Shown here piece by piece: positions 19,429 to 29,000 of a DNA stretch of 64,000 bases. Source of the stretch: Methanococcus voltae PS (GTDB lineage: Archaea > AGJL01 > Methanococci > Methanococcales > Methanococcaceae); NCBI RefSeq assembly GCF_024807035.1, contig NZ_JANUCQ010000005.1, positions 1 through 64,000 on the forward strand, read 5' to 3'. Within the stretch, counting starts at the first letter, position 1. Every line of letters begins with the position of its first letter. The translations under genes and the position numbers were made by a program. Under the pieces are notes generated by a model, which saw only the letters and a program-made list of their open reading frames with translations, had not been told where the DNA came from and searched no databases.

Positions 19429-19569
19429 TTGGGTCCCTCACCTAAATTAAAATTATATAATAAGTTGAATATGTTTAATTTGTTATATATAACTATATAT
19501 TTTAAATTAGCAAATTTTATCTAAAAAAATAATATAAAAGAAACGAAATAATTAAAAATAGACTAAAAA

Positions 19570-19608
19570 AATAGAAAATAAAATAGAAAATAAAATAGAA
19601 AATAAAAT
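19570..19608. repeat. 12-bp AT tandem repeat, about 3 copies
   Basis: Unit ATAGAAAATAAA repeated three times in the gap between the secreted protein at 19655 and nrpR. Confidence 0.7.
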
Positions 19609-19654
19609 ATAATAGTAGTAATAGGTAATAACTTAATTATTATTTGTTATTTAT

Positions 19655-20464
19655 TTAATTAGGTAAGCTATCTACTATATCAATGCTGTTAGCGATTAAA
19701 ATACCAGGGTAACTTCTTAACATGATTTTTCCTTCTACTTTAAGTACTGAACCAGATTTTATGTCCTCTTCATTACATAATACTTTTGTTTCAGGACTTA
19801 CTCTTATAAATAATGGGGTATTAGCGCTTGTGTTTATTTTTATATCGTATACGCCATTTTCATCTTTTTCCGAAATGTTTACGATGGTTCCGTATGTGTA
19901 ACTTGGTAATTCGTATTCTTTTATTACTTCTACGCTGTTAGCAACCAAAATACCCGGGTAACTCATTAACATAATGTCTCCTTGTACTTTAATAGCTGCT
20001 CCTTCTTCAATTTCCCCAGTGGTAGTTATGATTTTGGTTTCATTTGTTACGCCAATAAATAAGACTGTTTTTTCACTTGTGTTTATTTTTATTTTGTAAT
20101 TACCGTGTTCGTCCTCTTCTAAAATTTCTATAATTTTACCGTATGTATAATTTTCTTCTAATTCTAATTCGCTAGTTTTATTTTCATCTGTGATATTATT
20201 TGAATTATTAATATTGTCAATATTATCTGTATTATCGGAGGTATCTTCAGTATTAAATCCGAAGAAATTTAAAATTTTATTCCATATATCCACTAATAAG
20301 TTAGATACTGTATATTCGTTATTTGTTTCTGTTTCATTGATTTCGGCACTTATCAAAACTGGTTTGACATTTTCAGAGCTCGAATTTTCCGAGATTGCAA
20401 AAACTGGCACGGTAAATAAAGAACCGATTACCATTAATAGCATTGCAAGTTTTTTTATATTCAT
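19655..20464 (-). CDS. Secreted protein with two tandem OB-like repeats
   Basis: Not recognised as a named family. The 269-residue protein starts with a signal peptide (MNIKKLAMLLMVIGSLFTVPVFA). A Ser/Asn/Asp-rich linker covers residues about 70-105. Two tandem repeats of about 75 residues follow: each begins YTYG(K/T)I, contains a D(E)xG-Y-IKINTS segment, a FI-V--ETK strand, and ends SYPGI L(V/I)ANS. The alternating strands suggest two small beta-barrels such as OB folds, exposed outside the cell. The start follows TTGGTGATAAA. It is divergent in function from both neighbours; no partner is evident. Confidence 0.65.
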   Translation of the reverse strand: MNIKKLAMLLMVIGSLFTVPVFAISENSSSENVKPVLISAEINETETNNEYTVSNLLVDIWNKILNFFGFNTEDTSDNTDNIDNINNSNNITDENKTSELELEENYTYGKIIEILEEDEHGNYKIKINTSEKTVLFIGVTNETKIITTTGEIEEGAAIKVQGDIMLMSYPGILVANSVEVIKEYELPSYTYGTIVNISEKDENGVYDIKINTSANTPLFIRVSPETKVLCNEEDIKSGSVLKVEGKIMLRSYPGILIANSIDIVDSLPN

Positions 20465-20588
20465 TTTATCACCAAATAATACTATGCCTTAAAAATTATA
20501 TATAAATAAAGATTATGTAAGGAATTGACCGAACAATATAAATGATAAAAATATATGAAAAATAGCAATAAAAATATAAATGATTTAT

Positions 20589-21749
20589 TTAATTTCTAAT
20601 TTTTTTAGCAATTACGATAAGATGACCTTTTTTTATATTATTGTGATAATTATTTATATCTTTTAAAGATTTTTTCTCTTCCAACGAGAAAATATCTACT
20701 ATTTCAAAGCCTTTTTCTTCTAAATGAGTTATATATCCATCCAAATTTAAGCTATTTTTTAAGGTATGGCAAACTTTTCCTTTTTTGGCCCCTGCAAAAC
20801 TAAACATATTCCAATCCATATTATCGAAAGCTTTTCTAGTAGCGTATTTTTTACTAGTATTTTCAGGAAAAATTTGTTTAGCTGCAAATATGCCGTTTAA
20901 AGCCGTTGCTTCACAAATTTTATCAAGTACTTCAGGAGTTTTACAATCTGGACTATTTGACGTAAATATTAGGTCATAGCCTTCTGGATTTGAATCATCC
21001 AGCGTATCCACAAAGTTATTTTTAAAATAATTGCCTGGTATTATGGATACTCTTTCAGAGCCATATTCTTCAATATATTTTTTTGTTTCTTCACAAATTT
21101 TAGGTAAATCAAACACTTTACATTTTGAGTCTTCATTTAAGTATGATAAAGCGATACCGTATAAACCGTGACCGCCTGCAACATCTAAAATGCTTTTGGC
21201 ATTTTTAATGTCTTCAAAGCCTTTTAAATAGTCAATAGTAGATTTTAATTCACCTGTCCTACAATCAATTGCCATTCTTTTAACTGCTTCAGGGGAGGAA
21301 GAACCTTTTTTAGTTTTTAATTCTCCAGATTTTAAAGTTTTATCAAGATTAAGCCACTTTTCAATAAATCGTGTGTTTTTATGATATCGGATAAGACTAC
21401 CCATATTACTAAATTCCGATTCTTGATTTAAATAAATCTTTGCAACTTCTGAAGTTTCGTAATATATTATATTGCTGTCATAAGACCGATTATATCTCTT
21501 TATTAATCCAAATTGAACTAAAGCATCTAATATGCTTTCTAATAAATTATCATTTTCCTTAAAATCTTGTTTGATGTACCAAGACGCTATTTCTTCAAAA
21601 GTTTTTGGTTTTTCTAGTAGTCCAAATACATTATAATCTAAACAGTACTTTAATAAAAAGAATTTTCTTAAACCTATGTACGCGTCTTCAAAAAGATTTT
21701 CTATTTGTTCGGGCCCTACACTAGGGGTCTCTAATACATTTTTTGCCAT
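20589..21749 (-). CDS. SAM-dependent methyltransferase, array copy 1
   Basis: First by coordinate of four paralogous class I methyltransferases (386 residues). Residues 1-110 form a helical dimerisation/winged-helix region (VGPEQIENLFEDAYIGLRKF). ILDVAGGHGLYGIALSYL near residue 190 is the SAM-binding motif I and KCKVFDLPKICEE the second. The architecture is that of plant/antibiotic O-methyltransferases (PF00891-like), but the catalytic His-Asp-Trp segment of those enzymes is not present: the equivalent region reads TSNSPDCKTPEV. Substrate unknown. The start follows GGTGTGGAGA. It lies last in the transcription direction of the methyltransferase run. Confidence 0.8.
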   Translation of the reverse strand: MAKNVLETPSVGPEQIENLFEDAYIGLRKFFLLKYCLDYNVFGLLEKPKTFEEIASWYIKQDFKENDNLLESILDALVQFGLIKRYNRSYDSNIIYYETSEVAKIYLNQESEFSNMGSLIRYHKNTRFIEKWLNLDKTLKSGELKTKKGSSSPEAVKRMAIDCRTGELKSTIDYLKGFEDIKNAKSILDVAGGHGLYGIALSYLNEDSKCKVFDLPKICEETKKYIEEYGSERVSIIPGNYFKNNFVDTLDDSNPEGYDLIFTSNSPDCKTPEVLDKICEATALNGIFAAKQIFPENTSKKYATRKAFDNMDWNMFSFAGAKKGKVCHTLKNSLNLDGYITHLEEKGFEIVDIFSLEEKKSLKDINNYHNNIKKGHLIVIAKKIRN

Positions 21750-21890
21750 TTCTCCACACCCTTTGGATATTTATTCTAATTATTTTTAATTATTTTTAAT
21801 TATTTTTAATATACTAATATACTAATATATTTTATCGAAAATATTGTATATTTAAAAAATTATATTATAAAATAAAAAAGATAAATTTAA

Positions 21891-23075
21891 TTATTCTCTA
21901 ATTTTTTTAGCAACTACAATATGATTACCTGTTTTTATATTGCTGTAGTGGTGTTTTTTAACAGCATGATGGTGATTTTTGTCACTGTTTAAAGATTTCT
22001 TGTCTTCTACAGAGAAAATACCCAATATTTCAAAGCCTTTTTCTTCTAAGTAGCTTACATATCCGTCTAAAGTTAAACTATTTTCAAAGGTGTAGCAAAC
22101 TTTTTCTTTTTTAGTTCCCGTAAAACTAAACATATTCCAATCTATACCGTCAAAAGCTTTTTTAGTAGCGTATTTTTTACCGATATTTTCTGGGAAGGCT
22201 TGTTTATTTGCAAATATACCATTTAAAGCCGTTGCTTCACAAATTTTGTCAATCACTGCTGGATTTTTACCCCCTGGATTGTATGAACTAAATATTAAAT
22301 CATACCCTTCTGAATTTGAATCATCTAGCGTATCTATAAAATTATCTGTAAAGAAGTTACCTGCTACTGTTGATACCCTATCAGAACCATATTCTTCAAT
22401 GTATTTCTTTGTTTCTTCGCAAACTTCAGGTAAATCAAACACTTTACATTTTGAGTCTTCATTTAAGTATGATAAAGCGATACCGTATAAACCGTGACCG
22501 CCTGCAACATCTAAAATGCTTTTGGCATTTTTAATGTCTTCAAAGTGTTTTAAATAGTCAATTGTTAATTTTAATTCGCCTGCTCTACAATCAATTGCCA
22601 TTCTTTTGATTATGTCGGGGAAGAAAGAACCTTCTTCAGTTTTTAACTCTCCGGATTTCAAAGTTTCTTCTAAGTTAATCCAACGGTTTGCCCTTTCACC
22701 GTAGGTGAAGAAAGGAGCTAACGAGTCTATTTTGCTAAATTCTGAATTTGGACTTAAGTATGTTTTTGCTATTTCGGTAGATTTATAAACTACATTTTCT
22801 GAGTTGTAAGAAGTGTGATAAACCTTTACTAATCCAAACTGGATTAAAGCATCTAAAATGCTTTCTAATAAATTATTATTGGGTTTAAAACCTTGCTCTT
22901 CAAACCATACTGCGATTTCTTCAAAAGTTTTGGGTTTTTCTAGGAGTTCAAAGACATTATATTGTAAACAGTACTTTAATAAAAAGAATTTTCTTAAACC
23001 TAAGTAAGCATCTTCAAAAAGATTTTCTATTTGTTCAGGTCCAACTTTTGGGGTCTCTAATACATTTTTAGCCAT
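21891..23075 (-). CDS. SAM-dependent methyltransferase, array copy 2
   Basis: 394-residue paralogue with the same plan: VGPEQIENLFEDAYLGLRKF at the N-terminus, ILDVAGGHGLYGIAL for SAM binding, and NHIVVAKKI at the C-terminus. It carries SSYNPGGKNPAV where the other three have a Cys (SPDCK or SPGCK), and a His-rich stretch (NHHHAVKKHHYSN) near residue 370 absent from the others, which might bind metal. Start follows ATGGTGAAAAA. The gap to the next copy upstream (23262) is 186 bases. About 109 bases around motif I are identical to copy 1. Confidence 0.8.
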   Translation of the reverse strand: MAKNVLETPKVGPEQIENLFEDAYLGLRKFFLLKYCLQYNVFELLEKPKTFEEIAVWFEEQGFKPNNNLLESILDALIQFGLVKVYHTSYNSENVVYKSTEIAKTYLSPNSEFSKIDSLAPFFTYGERANRWINLEETLKSGELKTEEGSFFPDIIKRMAIDCRAGELKLTIDYLKHFEDIKNAKSILDVAGGHGLYGIALSYLNEDSKCKVFDLPEVCEETKKYIEEYGSDRVSTVAGNFFTDNFIDTLDDSNSEGYDLIFSSYNPGGKNPAVIDKICEATALNGIFANKQAFPENIGKKYATKKAFDGIDWNMFSFTGTKKEKVCYTFENSLTLDGYVSYLEEKGFEILGIFSVEDKKSLNSDKNHHHAVKKHHYSNIKTGNHIVVAKKIRE

Positions 23076-23261
23076 TTTTTCACCATAACTTTTTTTATTA
23101 ATTTTTAAATGCTATTATTTTTAATTTAAGTTATAATTAGCATAATATAATGAATAATTGGTTTAATTTAAGAATTTAAATAGGAATTATTCTATTAATT
23201 ATTATTTTATTAGCTTATTATTTTATTTTTATTTAATATTCATTTTAGAATTATATTTTTA

Positions 23262-24437
23262 CTATGCCTTTACTTTTTTAGCAACGATTATATAGCTTCC
23301 CATCTGGTTGTTCATTAGTTTAGGGTTACATTTATAGCTAACTTCATTTTTAACGCTTTTTCTTTCGTCAAATGAATATATGTCTAATAATTCAAAGCCT
23401 TTTTCTTTCATATAACTTAAGTATCCATCTAATGTCAAATCGTTTTTAAAAGTATTGCTTGCCCCTTCTTTTCCGAGTGCAGAGAATGAAAACATATTCC
23501 AATCGATATTTTCAAAACTTTGTCTAAGCTGGTATTTATCCCCAATTCCTTCTGAAAATATTTGTTTATTTACAAATACCCCATTTGGAGCCATTGCGTC
23601 GTAAATTTTATCAATTACTTCAATACTTTTACAACCTGGGCTATGGGATGTAAATACTAAATCATACCCTTCTGGGTTATCGGAATCTAATGTTTCGACA
23701 ATTGTACCTTTGTAATAGTCACCAGGTGCGGTAGTTACTCTATCGGAACCGTATTCTGCAATGTATTTCTCTGTTTCTTCGCAAACTTTTGGTAAATCAA
23801 ATATTTTACATTTTGAGTCTTCATTTAAGTATGATAAAGCGATACCGTATAAACCGTGACCGCCTGCAACATCTAAAATGCTTTTGGCATTTTTAACTTC
23901 CTCAAATTGAGATAAATAATCAATTGTAGCTTTTAATTTACGTGAACGGCAATCAGTAACCATTCTTCGAACTGCTTCACTGAAAAATGAGTTTTCCTTT
24001 AATTTAGGTTCTTTTCCCATAAATGTATCTTCTAAATTAATCCATTTTTTAGCTCTGCCTTTGTATGTAAGTAATGGTGATACGGAGTCTATTCCACTAA
24101 ATTCAGATTTTGGATTTAAGTAAATATTTGCAACTTCAGAAGTCTCGTAATAAGTTTCGGCACTGTTATGTGACCGATTGTATTTATTTACTAATCCAAA
24201 TTGCACTAATGCATCCAATACATTCAATAGCAAATTATCATTGGATTTAAAACCTTTTTCTTCAAACCATATTTTAAGTTGTTCAAAAGTTTTTGGCTCT
24301 TCTAGAAGTTCATACATATTGTACTTTAAACTGAATTCCATTAAGTAAAATTTTCTTAAACCTAAATATGCATCTTCAAAAAGATTTTCAATATGTTCTG
24401 GCCCTAATTTTGGACATTCCATTACGTTTTTGCTCAT
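23262..24437 (-). CDS. SAM-dependent methyltransferase, array copy 3
   Basis: 391-residue paralogue; starts MSKNVMECPKLGPEHIENLF, with the ATG at 24437 chosen because TAGGTGGAAAAA is its ribosome site (a GTG three codons upstream lies inside it). Motif I is the same ILDVAGGHGLYGIAL; the post-motif segment reads SHSPGCKSIEV. C-terminus YIIVAKKVKA. It resembles copy 4 more than copies 1 and 2 (shared KYNMYE, SGID(S/T)VSP, KSVKNxxSYxCNPK). Gap to copy 4 is 77 bases, so these two may be one transcript. Confidence 0.8.
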   Translation of the reverse strand: MSKNVMECPKLGPEHIENLFEDAYLGLRKFYLMEFSLKYNMYELLEEPKTFEQLKIWFEEKGFKSNDNLLLNVLDALVQFGLVNKYNRSHNSAETYYETSEVANIYLNPKSEFSGIDSVSPLLTYKGRAKKWINLEDTFMGKEPKLKENSFFSEAVRRMVTDCRSRKLKATIDYLSQFEEVKNAKSILDVAGGHGLYGIALSYLNEDSKCKIFDLPKVCEETEKYIAEYGSDRVTTAPGDYYKGTIVETLDSDNPEGYDLVFTSHSPGCKSIEVIDKIYDAMAPNGVFVNKQIFSEGIGDKYQLRQSFENIDWNMFSFSALGKEGASNTFKNDLTLDGYLSYMKEKGFELLDIYSFDERKSVKNEVSYKCNPKLMNNQMGSYIIVAKKVKA

Positions 24438-24514
24438 TTTTTCCACCTAAATTAATAAATTAGTAAATAATATAATACTATATTAGTAAATTAGTAAATA
24501 ATATGTTAAATCAA

Positions 24515-25690
24515 TTATTGTTTTATTTTTTTAGCAACGACTATATAACTCCCCATTTTGTTAGTCATTATTTTAGGGTTGCATATATAACTTGGCTGAT
24601 TTTTAACGCTTTTTCTTTCCTCAAGTGAATATATATCCAATATTTCAAAGCCTTTTTCTTCCATATAACTTAGATATCCATCCAGTGTTAAATCATATTT
24701 AAAAGTGTTATTAATTCTTGATTTCTCGAATCCTGAAAATGAAAACATATTCCAGTCTATATTTTCTAAACTCTTTTTAACGTTGTATTTATCACCAATA
24801 CCTTCCGTAAATATTTGTTTATTTATAATTAAACCATTTAAAGCGGTTGCTTCACAAATCTTGTCTATTATTTCAGTTGTCTTACAACCGGGGCTATTTG
24901 ACGTAAATATTAAATCATAGCCTTCAGGGTTTGAATCATCCAGTGTTTCTACAAAGTCATTTTTGAAATAATCGCCAGGTAGTGCAGATACTCTATCAGA
25001 GCCGTATTCTTCAATGTATTTTTTTGTTTCTTCACAAACGTGTGGCAATTCATATATCTTACATTTTGAGTTTTCATTTAAGTATGATAAAGCTATACCA
25101 TACAAACCGTGACCGCCTGCAACATCCAAAATGCTTTTAGCGTTTTTAACTTCCTCGAATTGTGATAGGTAATCTAGGGTATATTTTAACTTACCTGCTC
25201 GGCAGTCTAAAACTGTTATCTTAACTAAATCAGTGAAAAACGATTTTTCCTTTACTTCTAGCTTTTTTTCTTTCAATGCGTCGTCTAATTTAGTCCATCG
25301 CTTAGCTCTGTTTTTATATAGTAAATAAGGTGAAACTGTATCTATCCCGCTAAATTCGGATTTTGGGTTTAAATAAATATTTGCAACTTCTGCAGTTTCG
25401 TAATAGATTTTATCGTCATTATAAGACCGGTTATAGCTATTTACTAACCCCAATTGGACTAAAGCATCTAATATGCTTTCTAATAAATTATTATTTGGTT
25501 TAAAACCCTGCTCTTCAAACCATACAGCGACTTCTTCAAAAGTTTTTGGTTTGCTTAGGTATTCATACATATTATACTTCAAAGTGAAATATAATAAGTA
25601 GAATTTTCTTAAACCTAAGTAAGCATCTTCGAAAAGGTTTTCTATTTGTTCGGGTCCTACACTAGGGGTTTCTAATACATTTTTAGCCAT
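24515..25690 (-). CDS. SAM-dependent methyltransferase, array copy 4 (first transcribed)
   Basis: 391-residue paralogue, the most upstream of the run. Same architecture; motif I ILDVAGGHGLYGIAL, then CKIYELPHVCEE and TSNSPGCKTTEI. The DNA around motif I differs at several silent positions from copies 1-3. Start follows CCGAGGCAGTTAA. The 279-base gap to the solute-binding protein gene at 25970 holds AT-rich DNA with GATTGATAA repeats and may carry a promoter for the run. Confidence 0.8.
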   Translation of the reverse strand: MAKNVLETPSVGPEQIENLFEDAYLGLRKFYLLYFTLKYNMYEYLSKPKTFEEVAVWFEEQGFKPNNNLLESILDALVQLGLVNSYNRSYNDDKIYYETAEVANIYLNPKSEFSGIDTVSPYLLYKNRAKRWTKLDDALKEKKLEVKEKSFFTDLVKITVLDCRAGKLKYTLDYLSQFEEVKNAKSILDVAGGHGLYGIALSYLNENSKCKIYELPHVCEETKKYIEEYGSDRVSALPGDYFKNDFVETLDDSNPEGYDLIFTSNSPGCKTTEIIDKICEATALNGLIINKQIFTEGIGDKYNVKKSLENIDWNMFSFSGFEKSRINNTFKYDLTLDGYLSYMEEKGFEILDIYSLEERKSVKNQPSYICNPKIMTNKMGSYIVVAKKIKQ

Positions 25691-25969
25691 TTAACTGCCT
25701 CGGTATTATTAATTAATTGATTAATTAATTTGTTAAAAGTTTTAAAATATTTGTAATTAGATTACGTGATACTATTGATAATATTTGTAAAATTTATAAG
25801 ATTGATAAGATTGATAATATTTGTATTGCTAAATAATTAATATATAGTATCTTATTAGGTAATGTCTTATTAAATAATAACTAATTTAATCAAATAAAAA
25901 AAATAAGTAAATGGAAATTTTATAATTTTAATTCTTTTACTTATTTATCATTTTTTTACAGTACGTGAT

Positions 25970-27148
25970 TTATAAATCTTCCAATTTTTCGAAACCTAAA
26001 TTTCTATCGGAAAGTCTTTCATAAGCTGGCTTTCCAGTGAAGAAAGTATATAATTCGTCTGCTTTTTCAACAGGGTCGATGTCTTCAAACTGTTCTGGAT
26101 AAAGTACCTTACCAATGTAGTAAGAATCTGCTATTCCACTAGCTTTGTTAAATCCATACCAGCAGTATGGGATTAATCTGTAGGTATTACCATTTTTAAC
26201 AGCGTCTAAATTGCCAAATTCCGGCTTCTCTAAATCTTTTAAAATTAAATCCATTGAAGCTGAATTTATAAATAAATAATCTGGATTCCAAGTCACCAAT
26301 TGTTCATCACTTACGCTATAAACTTTACCTTTTTTTGAAATATTGTACGCTACGTTGTTAGCCCTATTATTAGCGCCTAAAAATTCGAAAGGCATCCAAT
26401 GTGGGTCAGTTGTAGTTATACCGTGTCCGCCACTGTATACTCTACCGCCAATATAGATACTTGGACGTTTATCTGATTTTGAAGCTCTAGTCCTCAAATC
26501 TAATTTACATTCTTCTAATTTATTTACTACAGCGTCAGCTCTTTCTTCTTTACCCAATACTTTACCCATTACTCTTAATGATTCTGAATATTTTTCGTTT
26601 TGGTCTTCTGAACCGGTTGTATCCATGAAAACTACTACAACAGGAACACCTATTTTCTTTTGGATTTCGTCTGCTAAATCAGCTTGATAACCTAAGAATA
26701 TCATATCAGGATTTGCAGCAATAATTTTTTCGTAGTAATAGCCAGAACCTGCTTTACCGACCACTGGTAAATCTGTTAATTCCGGGTTTGCTGCAACATA
26801 AGGTAATGCCATAGCACTATCTTTATTACCTTCTGCAACTTCTACGCCTACTACTTTATCAACTGCGTCTAAATAAACTATTTCTCTTAAACAACAGCCT
26901 AAACCAATTACGCGATTTACGTTTTTCGGCACTTGCACTGTCCTACCTGCCATGTCTGTAACAGTTATGAATTCCGTATTTTTATCTGCATCTAAACCTT
27001 TTGGGTCTAGATTATTGTTCCCCTCGTTGCTTTTAATGTCATTCGTTGATTCAGTACTATCGCCAATACATCCACAACTCATTGCTACGATTGCTATCAT
27101 AAGTACATTAAAAGCCATTATAATTGATTTTTTCAAAGCTTTAGACAT
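25970..27148 (-). CDS. ABC transporter solute-binding lipoprotein, iron/corrinoid class, copy 1
   Basis: 392 residues, PF01497-like periplasmic-type binding protein. Residues 1-28 are a lipoprotein signal ending in MSCGCIG, so the mature protein is probably lipid-anchored outside the membrane. TVTDMAGRTVQVPKNVNRVIGLG near residue 62 is the family N-terminal motif. Pocket-region variants: GLGCCLREIVYL and LIPYCWYGFN. The family captures ferric chelates, haem or cobalamin. No permease or ATPase is adjacent. Start follows AAGGACGATAAA. Its upstream region carries an 80-bp block shared with copy 5. Confidence 0.85.
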   Translation of the reverse strand: MSKALKKSIIMAFNVLMIAIVAMSCGCIGDSTESTNDIKSNEGNNNLDPKGLDADKNTEFITVTDMAGRTVQVPKNVNRVIGLGCCLREIVYLDAVDKVVGVEVAEGNKDSAMALPYVAANPELTDLPVVGKAGSGYYYEKIIAANPDMIFLGYQADLADEIQKKIGVPVVVVFMDTTGSEDQNEKYSESLRVMGKVLGKEERADAVVNKLEECKLDLRTRASKSDKRPSIYIGGRVYSGGHGITTTDPHWMPFEFLGANNRANNVAYNISKKGKVYSVSDEQLVTWNPDYLFINSASMDLILKDLEKPEFGNLDAVKNGNTYRLIPYCWYGFNKASGIADSYYIGKVLYPEQFEDIDPVEKADELYTFFTGKPAYERLSDRNLGFEKLEDL

Positions 27149-27534
27149 TTTATCGTCCTTTGGTTACTTCCATATTTTTTAGTATATTTTTTAGTATATC
27201 TTTTAGTTTAAAATTTATTTTTAATTATTTAATTCCAATTATGTTATTATATTGAGGACAAATAATTAAATGGTTGGTAATAATTTTTTAGAATTTATGA
27301 ATTGATATTCATACAAATTAAGAAATAGTATTACTAATTAATATAATTTGCGATATAATCACAATAGAAAAACTAATTTATAAAACTAAAAATAAAAAAG
27401 ATAACAATTAACAGGTTTAAACAATTATAACTCTTAAAAAATCGAAAATAAATCTAGGATTTATAAAATAAGTTCAATTACTTAAAATATAAAATATGGA
27501 TAATAATTAGGTATATATATCATCATATAGTGCA
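27149..27534. other. Intergenic control region of solute-binding protein copy 1
   Basis: Contains the shared promoter block at 27277-27356, listed separately. The remainder is AT-rich with no reading frame. Confidence 0.5.
27277..27356. promoter_or_regulatory. Shared 80-bp regulatory block A with ATGAAT-N4-ATTCAT dyad
   Basis: This block is 79/80 identical, by direct reading, to 33230-33309 upstream of copy 5. It contains the inverted repeat ATGAAT-TGAT-ATTCAT at 27297-27312 and TAGTATTACTAATTAATATAA. Conservation in an otherwise diverged intergenic region suggests operator or promoter function. Confidence 0.6.
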
Positions 27535-28725
27535 TTATTCAGCCTCCCATTTTCCGAATTTTAAGTTATATTCGGAGAGTTCATTGTATACCGGTTTTCC
27601 ATTAAAGAATGTATGTATTTCGTCAGCCTTTTCGATAGGGTCAATATCCTCAAACTGCTCTGGATAGAGTACTTTGCCAATGTAATAAGAATTTGCCAAA
27701 GCATTATCTTCATTAAATCCATACCAGCAATAAGGTAATATTGTATACATTTTATTTTCAGAAACTGCTCTTAAACTTTTAAATTCCGGTCTTTTTAATT
27801 CTTTTGCTATTTTAGGCACTGTGGCGGAATTCGCAAAAATATATTCTGGATTCCAAGATATTAATTGTTCCTTGTTTACCGTACAGTCGTTACTTACTTC
27901 TGAAATATTATAAGCAACGTTATTTGCCCTATTATTTGACCCTAAGAATTCAAATGATGGCAAATGCGGGTCAGTTGTAGTTAATCCAGTAACTCCTCCA
28001 AATACCCTACCTGCAACGTAAATACTAGGTTTTTTATCAGATTTTGAAGCTCTTAAAGCTAAATCTGTTTTATATTCTTTCATTTTACTTAATATTTCTT
28101 CAGCTCTTTCTTCTTTATCTAATATTTTACCCATTAATCTTAAAGATTGTCTGTATTTATTATTTTGAGTACCCGTACCCGTAGGGTTAATATAAGTAAC
28201 TACTACTGGTATACCCACTTTTTCTTGTATATCGTCCGCTGATTCAGCATTGAAACCTATAAATATTACATCAGGCTTCACTTTTATAATTCGTTCATAG
28301 TAATAATTAGAACTCGCTTTACTTACTTGAGTTAAATCCATTAATTCCTTATTTGCAGCAATATATGGCATTCTAGTACCTACTTTTTTATCGCCTTCTT
28401 TTACCTCGACACCAACTACTTTATCCTTAGCACCTAAGTAAATTACTTCCCTTAATGAAGAGCCCAAACCAATTACTCTATTAACTTTTTTTGGAACTTT
28501 AACGATTCTACCTGCCATATCTGTAATTTCTATGTATTCTACATTTTTATCTAAGTTATTATCAATAGTATTGGTGCTATTATTGATAGTAACGCCATTA
28601 TCTTTATCTTCATCTATTATTACGGGAGTTGCAGCCCCGCCCATACACCCGCAACTAATTGTTATTAATACAAGCATAAACATACCGAATAGTATATTTT
28701 TTGGCTTTTTTAAATTTTTATCCAT
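27535..28725 (-). CDS. ABC transporter solute-binding lipoprotein, iron/corrinoid class, copy 2
   Basis: 396 residues. Lipoprotein signal ends ITISCGCMGG. EITDMAGRIVKVPKKVNRVIGLG near residue 66 opens the binding domain; pocket-region variants GLGSSLREVIYL and LPYCWYGFN. C-terminal KVLYPEQFEDIDPIEKADE is shared by all copies. The start follows GGGAGGACAAT, the strongest ribosome site in the array. The region upstream, 28726-29000, has its own AT-rich promoter-like DNA and a 13-bp tandem repeat. Confidence 0.85.
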   Translation of the reverse strand: MDKNLKKPKNILFGMFMLVLITISCGCMGGAATPVIIDEDKDNGVTINNSTNTIDNNLDKNVEYIEITDMAGRIVKVPKKVNRVIGLGSSLREVIYLGAKDKVVGVEVKEGDKKVGTRMPYIAANKELMDLTQVSKASSNYYYERIIKVKPDVIFIGFNAESADDIQEKVGIPVVVTYINPTGTGTQNNKYRQSLRLMGKILDKEERAEEILSKMKEYKTDLALRASKSDKKPSIYVAGRVFGGVTGLTTTDPHLPSFEFLGSNNRANNVAYNISEVSNDCTVNKEQLISWNPEYIFANSATVPKIAKELKRPEFKSLRAVSENKMYTILPYCWYGFNEDNALANSYYIGKVLYPEQFEDIDPIEKADEIHTFFNGKPVYNELSEYNLKFGKWEAE

Positions 28726-28894
28726 ATTGTCCTCCCAATTATATCATTTATTTATTATTTTATTTTATCAAAGTATTATATCAATAGTTAATCACACTTA
28801 ATTAATTAAAATTAATATATTTAATTGTAGTTAAATAGTTTAATAATACTTAATATTAGTACAATACTATATAAATTTAACTGTTAACCTAACT

Positions 28895-28946
28895 AATAAA
28901 TAAAAATAATAAATAAAAATAATAAATAAAAATAATAAATAAAAAA
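28895..28946. repeat. 13-bp AT tandem repeat, 4 copies
   Basis: Unit AATAAATAAAAAT repeated four times between solute-binding protein copies 2 and 3. Confidence 0.85.
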
Positions 28947-29000
28947 GACGATAATATTATTTAATTAGTTAATTACTATTTTAATTATTTTGGAGTCATT

